25,450 nucleotides of DNA, from NCBI GenBank assembly GCA_036338025.1, contig JAYZDB010000186.1, positions 1 through 25,450 of the forward strand. The letters run 5' to 3'. Shown in pieces: positions 7,307 to 14,635 of this stretch; position 1 is the first letter of the stretch; each line of letters opens with the position of its first letter. The DNA is from JAYZDB01 sp036338025 (GTDB lineage: Bacteria; Planctomycetota; UBA1135; UBA2386). Position numbers and translations under genes: made by a program. The notes below the pieces were generated by a model, which was not told the origin of the DNA, searched no databases, and saw nothing but the letters and a program-made list of their open reading frames with translations.

Positions 7307-8737
7307 ATGAAAATCCCCGCCAACGGACAGGTACAGAGGCCACTGACACGACGCGAAATGCTCAAGCGAGGCGCAGTTGGATTTGGCGGAATCGCGCTGA
7401 CCTCCCTGCTCCAGGACCAACTCCTTGGCCAGGGAACAACTCAAACCAGGGAGAGCCACGGCCGGCCTCACCACCGACCCCGCGTCCGCAGCGTGATCTT
7501 TCTGTACATGGATGGCGGGCCATCGGGTGTCGACACCTTCGACCCCAAGCCACTGCTCGCGAAGGAGAATGGCAAGCCATTCAAGATGAAGATGGAGCCG
7601 ACGCAGTTCAACAACAACGGCAACACCCTGGCTTCACCATGGAAGTTCAAGCGATACGGACAATCCGGGATTGAGGTGTCGGACCTGTTCCCGCACGTAG
7701 GCAGTTGCGTGGATGATCTGGCGATCATCCGTTCCATGACGGCAGAGTTCTCAGAACACACCACCGGGAACTACTTCCTCCACACCGGACACGGCTTACA
7801 AGGCCGACCGAGCATGGGCGCCTGGGTGACCTACGGCCTGGGCAGTCCAAACCATGACCTGCCTGGTTTCGTGGTCCTCAACGGAGGTCTCACACCACCC
7901 GGCGGTGTCGACAACTTCGCGAGCGGTTTCCTCTCAGCAAAATACCAGGCTTCGATCTTCAAGCCCGGCCGCCTACCCATGTCGAATGTGGTTCCATCGG
8001 AGAAACCCGGGAGCCTGCAGACCAGCAAACTCAGTCTGATTGACTCCCTCGATCGGGCTTGCCTCAAGGCCCGGGGCAGTTCCAGTCACCTGGAAGCCGC
8101 AATCGCCAACTACGAGTTGGCGGCTCGGATGCAGACGGCAGTTCCCGACCTGACTGACATCCGGGACGAGACCGAAGCGACCAAACGCCTGTATGGCTTC
8201 GAACATTCCTACCCCCAGACCCGCTCGTACGCAGCCCAATGCCTCCTGGCCCGACGCCTCGTCGAGCGCGGCGTCCGGTTCATCGAGCTCACCTGCCCGA
8301 ACGTTGGTGGCGACCGCTGGGATCAACACAACAATCTGGCCGGCGGACACGCCAACAATGCTCGCGCTGTCGACCAACCGATCGCCGGCCTGCTCAAGGA
8401 CCTCAAGGCGCGCGGGTTGCTGGACCAGACCCTGGTCATCTGGACCGGAGAATTCGGACGAACCCCATTCGCCCAGGGTCGCAACGGTCGCGACCACAAT
8501 CCTTACGGTTTCAGTCTCTGGATGGCAGGCGGTGGAATCCGCGGTGGAACCGTCTACGGGGCTACCGACGAGTATGGCTACAAAGCCGTTGAGGGGCGCA
8601 CGACGTTCCGTGACCTACATGCCACCATGCTGCACCTGCTCGGGATCGACCACAAGCGCCTGACCTACCGATACAGCGGGCGCGACATCCGCTTGACCGA
8701 CGTGGAAGGCGAATTGATCCACCCGATCCTGACCTAG
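7307..8737 (+). CDS. Tat-exported DUF1501 (sulfatase-like) protein
   Basis: A 476-residue protein of the DUF1501 family, which has an alkaline-phosphatase/sulfatase-like fold but no confirmed reaction. The start ATG 7307 is 2 bp after the preceding stop and gives a twin-arginine signal, TRREMLKRG at residues 14-22, followed by a hydrophobic segment and LLGQG, predicting folded export by Tat. Family features visible include MDGGPSGVDTFDPK near the start of the mature part, the block RGVRFIELTCPNVGGDRWDQH in the middle (shown only in part: FIELTC, WDQHNN), GEFGRTPFAQGRNGRDHNP, and a C-terminal GGGIRGGTVYGATDEYG. Length is normal. Pairing with an upstream PSD1 protein is the standard arrangement in Planctomycetota, and it suggests the two exported proteins act together in the periplasm. 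Substrate cannot be read from the sequence. Confidence 0.94.
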   Translation: MKIPANGQVQRPLTRREMLKRGAVGFGGIALTSLLQDQLLGQGTTQTRESHGRPHHRPRVRSVIFLYMDGGPSGVDTFDPKPLLAKENGKPFKMKMEPTQFNNNGNTLASPWKFKRYGQSGIEVSDLFPHVGSCVDDLAIIRSMTAEFSEHTTGNYFLHTGHGLQGRPSMGAWVTYGLGSPNHDLPGFVVLNGGLTPPGGVDNFASGFLSAKYQASIFKPGRLPMSNVVPSEKPGSLQTSKLSLIDSLDRACLKARGSSSHLEAAIANYELAARMQTAVPDLTDIRDETEATKRLYGFEHSYPQTRSYAAQCLLARRLVERGVRFIELTCPNVGGDRWDQHNNLAGGHANNARAVDQPIAGLLKDLKARGLLDQTLVIWTGEFGRTPFAQGRNGRDHNPYGFSLWMAGGGIRGGTVYGATDEYGYKAVEGRTTFRDLHATMLHLLGIDHKRLTYRYSGRDIRLTDVEGELIHPILT

Positions 8738-8755
8738 TCGAGCACAGCGGACTCG

Positions 8756-8785
8756 CCAGAAGGGGCTGACCCCGGTACCTTCTGG
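8756..8785. terminator. Strong palindromic hairpin after the DUF1501 gene (terminator or REP-like element)
   Basis: CCAGAAGG at 8756-8763 is the exact reverse complement of CCTTCTGG at 8778-8785. A nested GGGG (8762-8765) and CCCC (8770-8773) around CTGA gives an alternative inner stem. It lies 18 bp after the DUF1501 stop and 22 bp before the Nif3 gene. There is no T-run, so intrinsic termination is uncertain. GGGTC/GACCC-centred palindromes of this kind are also found as dispersed REP-like elements in some genomes. Confidence 0.5.
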
Positions 8786-8807
8786 GCCCAGCCTGGGAAT
8801 CGCACGA

Positions 8808-9578
8808 ATGTCCACACGCCGCCAACAAATCGACTCCTATCTCGACCAACTCCTCCGGCCATCCGAGTTTCAGGACTACGGACCCAACGGCCTGCAGATC
8901 GAGGGCAGGGAAGAGATCGGGCGTCTGGCCTTCGCCGTCTCGGCGACAGCGGATTCGGTGACCCGCGCCGTCGAATGGCAGGCAGACGGTCTGATTGTGC
9001 ATCACGGTCTGTTTTGGAAGTTCCACGGGGTTCGACCCATTGTCGGTCCGTTCGCGAAGCGCGTCCTTCCACTGGTACGCGCCGAGGTGAACCTGTTTGG
9101 CTTCCACCTACCGCTCGACGCCAACCTCGAAATCGGCAACGCCGCAGGAATTGCTCGCCGGCTCGCGCTGCAGGACATCGAGTCCTTCGGCGAACACGAG
9201 GGCATGCCAACCGGAGTCTCAGGCCGCTTGCCGGCAGCGCCGGCGGCAGAGGCGCTGCAAGCACAACTCGCGGACATCCTCGGACACGATGTAATCCTGA
9301 GCTCACCGGATTCGTCCGCGACGGTCGAGACCCTTGGGATCATCACCGGTGGTGCCAACGGTGCATGGGTCGAGGCTCACCGCGCAGGACTCGATGCCTA
9401 CCTCACCGGTGAGATGAGTGAACACGATTGGCACGAAGCCAAGGAATCCGGGATCCACATGTTCGCGGGCGGCCACAACGCCACCGAGTCGTTCGGGATC
9501 CCAGACCTGATGGCACGAATGAAAGCTGATTTCCCGGCAGTGGAGATGACCTACCTGCCATCTCTCAACCCAACGTAG
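8808..9578 (+). CDS. Nif3-like dinuclear metal center protein
   Basis: A 256-residue protein of the Nif3/YbgI/DUF34 family, a widely conserved dinuclear-metal hexamer-forming fold often labelled GTP cyclohydrolase 1 type 2, although the cellular reaction is not firmly known. The diagnostic blocks are present: YGPNGLQIEG at 24-33, VHHGLFW at 64-70 with the metal-binding pair His65-His66, HLPLDAN at 100-106 with His100 and Asp104, TGEMSEHDWHEA near 200-211, and GGHNATESFG at 221-230 with His223 and Glu227. This is the short form of the family, without the inserted PII-like domain. ATG 8808 gives a standard N-terminus; no strong ribosome binding site precedes it. It lies 70 bp after the DUF1501 gene with a strong hairpin between, so it may be transcribed separately. 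A convergent gene follows. Confidence 0.92.
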   Translation: MSTRRQQIDSYLDQLLRPSEFQDYGPNGLQIEGREEIGRLAFAVSATADSVTRAVEWQADGLIVHHGLFWKFHGVRPIVGPFAKRVLPLVRAEVNLFGFHLPLDANLEIGNAAGIARRLALQDIESFGEHEGMPTGVSGRLPAAPAAEALQAQLADILGHDVILSSPDSSATVETLGIITGGANGAWVEAHRAGLDAYLTGEMSEHDWHEAKESGIHMFAGGHNATESFGIPDLMARMKADFPAVEMTYLPSLNPT

Positions 9579-9610
9579 GGCGACCGGATCATCGGGTTCC
9601 GATCGGGGGG

Positions 9611-9621
9611 CCGCATTGCGG
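9611..9621. terminator. Small hairpin between convergent genes, possible bidirectional terminator
   Basis: CCGC ATT GCGG forms a perfect 4-bp GC stem with a 3-nt loop in the 58-bp gap between the Nif3 gene (plus) and the dioxygenase gene (minus). G- and C-runs flank it, but no T-run is present on either strand, so its action as a terminator is a guess from position. Confidence 0.25.
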
Positions 9622-9636
9622 CGGAATCTCGTGGGT

Positions 9637-10425
9637 TCAGCCCAGGACGATCGGGAAGTGTTCGCCCTCGACAATCGACCCCGAAGGCACAACCGGCACG
9701 TTCGTCAACAGCGGTTCATCGCTGGCGCTCCTGGTGTCGGCCGCCATGTAGTTCAGGACCAGGCCGCAACGTGAGGCATCGGAGTCATTCCGATCGGAAC
9801 CATGCAGGAGGTGGGAGTGATGGACACTCGCCTCGCCAGCGGCGAGTTCGATGGCCACCGGTCGAAACTCTGAGACCTGGTCGTCGGACAAGAATGCGCG
9901 AATCTCATCGAGCGAACTGTCAAACGGGACAGCTGGCAAGAGGCCCCACTGATGACTACCAGGCACATACTGCACGCAACCATTCGCCAGAGACACATCA
10001 TCGAGAGCTATGTACAAAGTGATGTGACGGGCAGGCACGGTGCGTTGCCAATAGGAATAGTCCTGATGCCAGGGAACCACGCCAGGGTGCCGGGCGGGCT
10101 TGTAAAACACCTGGTCGTGCCAGAACCGAAGACGATCGACACCGAGTAGCTGGGCGAGCGGTTTCGTGACGCGAGGATCGAAAACCAATTCTCGGATGAC
10201 CTCTTGCAACCGCCACGCGCCGAGGAAATGACACACCACCTCGCCAGGCTTCTCCGTGTAGGCCTGCTCGACCTCGTAGAGTCGGTCCGCGTAGGAGTCG
10301 AGGTTCAGCCGGATCTCGTCGACAGCTGCCCGCACACGCCGAACTTCCTCGGCTTCGAGCAACGGGAGTCGCCGCACAAAACCATCGCGATGGAACCCAT
10401 CCGTGGTCTCCTCGGGCAACGGCAC
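9637..10425 (-). CDS. Phytanoyl-CoA dioxygenase (PhyH) family oxygenase
   Basis: A 262-residue Fe(II)/2-oxoglutarate-dependent oxygenase of the PhyH family. The iron-binding facial triad is visible as His120 and Asp122 in WHQDYSYW and a distal His, most likely His208 in HSHLLHGS. The 2-oxoglutarate-binding Arg is probably Arg219 (DASRCGLVLNY). A conserved GCVQYVPGSHQWG block at 149-161 is typical of the family. The start is GTG at 10423-10425, only 2 bp after the selD stop (TAG-AC-GTG), the same arrangement as the selA/selD junction, so the gene is third in the selA-selD operon and probably translationally coupled. No signal peptide; cytoplasmic. PhyH enzymes hydroxylate very varied substrates, so the substrate cannot be assigned; the neighbours invite a link to selenium metabolism, but that is inference only. 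Confidence 0.88.
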   Translation of the reverse strand: MPLPEETTDGFHRDGFVRRLPLLEAEEVRRVRAAVDEIRLNLDSYADRLYEVEQAYTEKPGEVVCHFLGAWRLQEVIRELVFDPRVTKPLAQLLGVDRLRFWHDQVFYKPARHPGVVPWHQDYSYWQRTVPARHITLYIALDDVSLANGCVQYVPGSHQWGLLPAVPFDSSLDEIRAFLSDDQVSEFRPVAIELAAGEASVHHSHLLHGSDRNDSDASRCGLVLNYMAADTRSASDEPLLTNVPVVPSGSIVEGEHFPIVLG

Positions 10426-10427
10426 GT

Positions 10428-11468
10428 CTAGGACACCCGAACCTGCACTTCTTCGCGCCCGTAAAACCCACCAACCACAGCATGGCTGAGGGCACCGACA
10501 TCCCGCAACCGATTGGCGGCGAGTTCCGCGTCTTGTTCAGCGACGGCGAGCAGCAGGCCACCGGAAGTTTCCGCGTCGAACATCAGTCCGAGCAATACGT
10601 CGTCAACCCCATCGGCCGCAAACTTGCCCTCCATGGCAGCACGACCACGTTTCGACCCACCGCTCAGCAAGCCGTCCCGAGCCAGTTCAAGACTTCCCGG
10701 GAACAGCGGCAGCGCCTCTACCTCTAGTTCCAGGGTCAGCCCTGATCCCTCCGCCATCTCACCACCGTGTCCCATGATCCCGAAACCCGTCACGTCCGTC
10801 GCTGCGTGTACATCGATCTCGAACATGGCTTCGGCGGCCTCTCGATTGAGGGCTGCCATCTGCTCCAGTGCTGCGCTATCGAGGTCGGGATCTGATCGAC
10901 CCTTTTTCATGGCAGTGCTGATGATGCCGATCCCCAAGGGCTTGGTCAAAAGGAGGCGGTCACCCTCCTTCGCACCGGAGTTGCGCCAGAATCGTTGCGG
11001 GTCGACTTCGCCAGTCACCGACATGCCGTAAAGCACCGAGGGAACCTGCACCGAGTGTCCGCCGCAGACCACGGCACCGGCTTCGAGAACCTTCTCCTGA
11101 CCACCGACCATCACCTCGCCGAGCAATTCGACGTCGAGGTCTTTGGGCCATCCCACGATATTCAGAGCAGTAAGGCAATTTCCGCCCATGGCGAACACAT
11201 CAGACAGTGCGTTAGCCGCTGCAATGCGACCAAACCACCTGGGGTCATCCACGATCGGCGGAAAGAAATCCACCGTCTGCACGATCGCCCGGTGCTCGTC
11301 GATTTGAAACACCCCAGCGTCTTCGTAGCCCGCGGTACCCGCCAGCAAGTGTGGGTTGTGCTGAGGTTCGAGTTTCTGAAGAACCTGCACGAGGCTCCCC
11401 TGCGGAAGTTTGGCCGCTCAACCACCACCAGAAGCGTAGTCGGTCAATCGAACGGTCTGGTCGGTCAT
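10428..11468 (-). CDS. selD: Selenophosphate synthetase, a selenoprotein with UGA-encoded Sec at position 17
   Basis: SelD makes selenophosphate from selenide and ATP, the selenium donor for Sec-tRNA synthesis. The uninterrupted frame starts only at GTG 11390, which would delete the catalytic N-terminus. Reading upstream through the in-frame TGA at 11420-11418 gives ATG 11468 and the start MTDQTVRLTDYASGGGUAAK, aligning without gaps to the E. coli SelD start, where Cys17 and Lys20 are catalytic; here these are Sec17 and Lys20. Aspartates that bind Mg-ATP are recognisable at about 50, 67 (TVDFFPP), 90 (NALSDVFAMGG) and in ATDVTGFG. The 346-residue length is normal. AAGAGGA lies 5 nt before the ATG, inside the end of selA, and the spacer to selA is 2 bp. 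SelD proteins commonly have either Cys or Sec at this site, so a true selenoprotein is far more likely than a nonsense mutation. Confidence 0.95.
11389..11405 (-). promoter_or_regulatory. Candidate bacterial SECIS stem-loop in selD mRNA
   Basis: Immediately 3' of the UGA the minus strand can fold GCAGG-GGAG-CCT with outer GC pairs closed after a small bulge (GCAGGGGAGCCTCGTGC). The loop GGAG sits about 20-23 nt after the UGA, inside the usual range for SelB-binding bacterial SECIS elements, and carries the required G. An alternative stem, CTTCC with GGGAG, overlaps it. The fold was judged by eye, without energy calculation. Confidence 0.5.
11418..11420 (-). other. In-frame UGA read as selenocysteine (residue 17 of SelD)
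   Basis: On the minus strand TGA replaces the catalytic cysteine codon in the motif GGG-U-AAK. Upstream codons 1-16 and downstream codons both match SelD, and no frameshift is needed. Standard gene callers stop here and truncate the gene by 26 codons. Confidence 0.93.
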
Positions 11469-11470
11469 GT

Positions 11471-12877
11471 CTATCCTCTTGAGCCGCTGAGCTTCCGAAT
11501 CACTTCCGTCGCAACAAGATCCAAATCTTCGCCCTCGAGCGACCGCATATCCAGCAGTACGCGATCCTCTGCAATCCGCGTGAACACCGGGATTCCCGGA
11601 CCGTTACGCAAGACCTCACACACTCGTTCCCCACCGGGCACAGCAACGGCAAGAGATGGTATCGGGTGAGCAGGATTGGCTCCACTGCCGGCAAACGAGT
11701 CGCTCTCGATGACAACAGCCTGCTGAAGAACCACCGAACCACTCGCCGCAAACAGGGCGACCAGTCGATCAGCTGGCTCGCGTAGTTCCTCGCGCGTGCG
11801 ACCAACCGCACACAGCACTGGAATCTCAGTTCCCGGGTCTCCGTCGCGATAAATCCTCAGAGTTGCCTCTAGCGCAGCCAGGGTCAGTTTGTCGCAGCGC
11901 ATCGCTCGGTACATCGGATGGGCACGAACTCGTGCCACGACGTCACGATTGCCGACAAGGATGCCAGCCTGCGGTCCTCCGAGAAGCTTGTCGCCCGAGA
12001 AACAAACCAGGTCCGCGCCGGTCGCAACGCTATCGCTGACCCGCGGTTCATTCACCAGGCCTGCAACCTCCCCATCGAACACCAGACCCGAACCCAGATC
12101 CTCGACGGCCAGCAATCCGTGCTGGTGTGCCACGGTGACCAATTCCGAGAGGTCCGGCGTGCCATGGAACCCAACCACGCGGTAGTTGCTGGTGTGCACT
12201 TTAAGGACCATCGCGGTATCAGGACCGATGGCCGATTCGTAGTCACTCAGATGGGTGCGATTGGTGGTACCCACCTCGACCATGCGGCAGCCTGCTTGCC
12301 GCATCACATCCGGAACACGGAAGCCACCTCCGATCTCGACCAGTTCACCACGTGACGTGATCACCTCACGCCCAGAGGCCAGAGCCGCCAGGACCAAGGT
12401 CGTGGCAGCGGCATTGTTGTTGACGACCAGCGCGGCTTCGACCCCGAGAATGTCCTCGAGCAACATTGAAATACAGACCTCGCGCTGGTTGCGAACTCCG
12501 CTCTTCGGATCGACCTCGACGATGGCGTAGCCAGCCGCGTCGACGATGGCAGCCTGGGCCGCAGCCGCCAGCGGGGCCCTACCGATACCCGTGTGCAACA
12601 CGATACCCGTCGCATTGATAACCCGGCCATGATGCGTCGCCTGGGCTGCATCACATCTGGCCAGGACCGTATGCTCAGCCCGAGACGAATCGAACAGGTC
12701 CGAGACATCTGCCTCACCGAGATTACCAGCGAGCACCTCGCTGCGGATGGAATCAAGGAATCGACGGGACTCCCGGGCGGCAACGCCACGTGTCACGGAC
12801 GCCAGATTCTGGCGCCGGAGAAAGGCGTCAAGCGACGGGATACACCGGAGTGCATTGCTGGGATCGGGTTGGGTCAT
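11471..12877 (-). CDS. selA: L-seryl-tRNA(Sec) selenium transferase
   Basis: SelA is the PLP enzyme that converts seryl-tRNA(Sec) to selenocysteyl-tRNA(Sec) using selenophosphate. The 468-residue product has the family's N-terminal helical domain (PSLDAFL near residue 14) that contacts the tRNA, the block INATGIVLHTGIGRAPL at 88-103, VNNNAAATTLVL at 152-163, RGELVEIGGGFRVPDVM (start at about 176), GTTNRTHLSDY at 203-213, and the PLP lysine Lys297 in FSGDKLLGGPQAG. Length matches the family (about 460). The start ATG 12877 gives a normal N-terminus. It is the first gene of a minus-strand operon with selD and the PhyH-type oxygenase, and is divergent from recJ across 42 bp. selB and the Sec tRNA gene, also needed for Sec insertion, are not in this window. 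Confidence 0.96.
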   Translation of the reverse strand: MTQPDPSNALRCIPSLDAFLRRQNLASVTRGVAARESRRFLDSIRSEVLAGNLGEADVSDLFDSSRAEHTVLARCDAAQATHHGRVINATGIVLHTGIGRAPLAAAAQAAIVDAAGYAIVEVDPKSGVRNQREVCISMLLEDILGVEAALVVNNNAAATTLVLAALASGREVITSRGELVEIGGGFRVPDVMRQAGCRMVEVGTTNRTHLSDYESAIGPDTAMVLKVHTSNYRVVGFHGTPDLSELVTVAHQHGLLAVEDLGSGLVFDGEVAGLVNEPRVSDSVATGADLVCFSGDKLLGGPQAGILVGNRDVVARVRAHPMYRAMRCDKLTLAALEATLRIYRDGDPGTEIPVLCAVGRTREELREPADRLVALFAASGSVVLQQAVVIESDSFAGSGANPAHPIPSLAVAVPGGERVCEVLRNGPGIPVFTRIAEDRVLLDMRSLEGEDLDLVATEVIRKLSGSRG

Positions 12878-12919
12878 CAGAGTCGACTGGGGCCTGTCGA
12901 TACCATACCCTCATCCTCT
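12878..12919. promoter_or_regulatory. Short divergent region between selA and recJ
   Basis: Only 42 bp separate the two start codons, so promoters for both transcription units must overlap this stretch or the start of the opposite gene. A TATGGT-like hexamer can be read on the minus strand within GGTATGGTAT, but no convincing -35 element or operator was found. Confidence 0.35.
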
Positions 12920-14635
12920 ATGGAGCGCGCCCCTTCAACTCACCCTGAACCGGATCCCAGAGAGAGCGCGCTGGCCAAAACCGCGGGAATTCCAAGCCTG
13001 GCGGCCAGGGTGCTGCTGGCACGCGGGATCGACGATCCGGATCTGGCCAGGGCCTACCTGCGCCCAGACCTCCGCACGCTGGCGGACCCGTTCGGATTTA
13101 CCCACATGAAACGAGCGGTCGATCGGATCAAGCAAGCAATTCGCAACGGCGAGCGGATCGTCGTGCACGGTGATTACGACGCCGATGGAATCACCGGCAC
13201 GGTCCTGCTCGTCAAGTTCTTCCAAGCCATGTCCGCAGACGTGCAAGCCTTTATTCCGGCCCGTGAGGACGGCTACTCCATCACCGAGGCGTCGGTCAAG
13301 GCGGTTGTAGAGGGCGGATTCAAGCTGCTGATCTCGGTTGACAACGGCACCAACGCCATCGACGCAATCGACGCGATTCAGGCCGCCGGTTGCGACGTCG
13401 TGGTAACCGATCACCACGGCACATCTGAAGGACTGGCGCGGGCGCACACGATCCTCAACCCGCGCCTGCCCGATGCGGGCTACCCGGATCGCGATCTGGC
13501 CGGGGTCGGGGTGGCATTCAAGCTCGCCACCGCGGTCGCACAGTCGTTCTCCAGTGGACGCATCATGTCCCAGGAGTTCCGCAACTACCTCGTCGAGGCG
13601 ATGGCCTACGTAGCACTCGGTACGGTTGCTGACGTCGCCCCGCTCAGGGGAGAGAATCGTGTGATGGTGCACCACGGCCTGCGCGCCCTGGCGGCAAGTC
13701 GAAACCCGGGCATCCGGGCACTTATCGATTCTGCTGGTCTTGGCGATCGGTCCCCGGACGTCGAGGATATTTCGTTCCGCATCGCGCCGCTTATCAACGC
13801 TGCAGGTCGTATGGGTAGCGCGTTGGAAGCCGTCGAACTTCTGATGGCGCCCGGGTATCAAGAAGCCCAGAACGCCGCCAGCGCACTCGAAAAACACAAC
13901 CTGAATCGACGTAAGGTCGAGAAAGAAGTCGTCGAAGCGGCGATGCGGATGGCCCAGGACTCCGATGACGAGGTGATCGTACTGGGGGCTGAGGGCTGGC
14001 ACCGAGGAGTGCTGGGGATCGTAGCTAGCCGGCTCGCCGAGTCTCTGCACAAGCCCACGTTGTTGCTGTCCTTCGAGAGTGGTTTCGGCCGGGGCTCGGG
14101 CCGCTCCGTCGACGGTTTCCACCTGCGCGACGCGCTGGCCCAGTGCTCCGACCTGCTGTTGAGATATGGTGGTCATCACGCCGCCGTCGGGCTCGAGATT
14201 GAACAGAGCAAGCTCGACGATCTCCGGGTCGCGATCAACGCCGCCGCCAAGAGCACGCCTCGCAATGTAACCCCCCTCAAAGTCGACGGACGCGCAGACT
14301 TCTCCGAGCTGGACCCCCGCGACGTCCGCAAACTCGACATGCTCGGGCCGTTCGGCATGGGCAACCGGCGGCCGGTATTCGTAACCGAGGATGTCAAGAT
14401 CGTTGGAAATCCAACCGTCGACAAGCGCGGTCAGGATCTGCGGTTCCGAGTCGTCAAGGACGGCGTACTCTTGCCCGTCCGACTGCATCGCGGCGTGCAG
14501 ATGTTCGAGGATATTCGTGGATCACAAGACCCCGTGACCATCTCCTACTCCCCGCGGCTCTCAACGTGGACGGAAGACGGCCCGGTCTACCTGCACACAT
14601 GGCACCTCGCCGCCTCGACTCACAACCGCCGATGA
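12920..14635 (+). CDS. recJ: Single-stranded-DNA-specific exonuclease RecJ
   Basis: RecJ is a 5'-3' single-strand exonuclease of the DHH phosphoesterase family, acting in recombination, base excision and mismatch repair. From ATG 12920 the product is 571 residues, the usual RecJ size. Metal-binding motifs are intact: HGDYDADGITGT with Asp85, Asp87 and Asp89, SVDNG, VTDHHG with Asp164-His165-His166, and ALGTVADVAPL. The DHHA1 region has GRGSGRS and LLRYGGHHAAVGLEI, and an OB-like C-terminal domain follows. The frame is open upstream to an ATG at 12593, but that extension lies entirely antisense to selA and lacks RecJ homology, so it was rejected. The stop overlaps the polA start (ATGA at 14632-14635), making recJ-polA one repair-related transcription unit with probable translational coupling. 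Confidence 0.95.
   Translation: MERAPSTHPEPDPRESALAKTAGIPSLAARVLLARGIDDPDLARAYLRPDLRTLADPFGFTHMKRAVDRIKQAIRNGERIVVHGDYDADGITGTVLLVKFFQAMSADVQAFIPAREDGYSITEASVKAVVEGGFKLLISVDNGTNAIDAIDAIQAAGCDVVVTDHHGTSEGLARAHTILNPRLPDAGYPDRDLAGVGVAFKLATAVAQSFSSGRIMSQEFRNYLVEAMAYVALGTVADVAPLRGENRVMVHHGLRALAASRNPGIRALIDSAGLGDRSPDVEDISFRIAPLINAAGRMGSALEAVELLMAPGYQEAQNAASALEKHNLNRRKVEKEVVEAAMRMAQDSDDEVIVLGAEGWHRGVLGIVASRLAESLHKPTLLLSFESGFGRGSGRSVDGFHLRDALAQCSDLLLRYGGHHAAVGLEIEQSKLDDLRVAINAAAKSTPRNVTPLKVDGRADFSELDPRDVRKLDMLGPFGMGNRRPVFVTEDVKIVGNPTVDKRGQDLRFRVVKDGVLLPVRLHRGVQMFEDIRGSQDPVTISYSPRLSTWTEDGPVYLHTWHLAASTHNRR

Noticed and set aside
9594..9639. Readthrough of the oxygenase TGA as a second selenocysteine
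   Set aside because: The TGA is followed by only 14 sense codons and another TGA, the protein already ends naturally, and the hairpin after it has an AAT loop (AAU in RNA) without the G required of a bSECIS.
12593..12919. N-terminal extension of RecJ by 109 residues
   Set aside because: The extension lies wholly antisense to the start of selA, and the 571-residue product from ATG 12920 already has the normal RecJ length and N-terminus.
12935..14488. A 517-codon open frame on the minus strand opposite recJ
   Set aside because: It is fully antisense to RecJ, which has all family motifs. Its product shows no recognisable motif, and long antisense frames are common in GC-rich genes.
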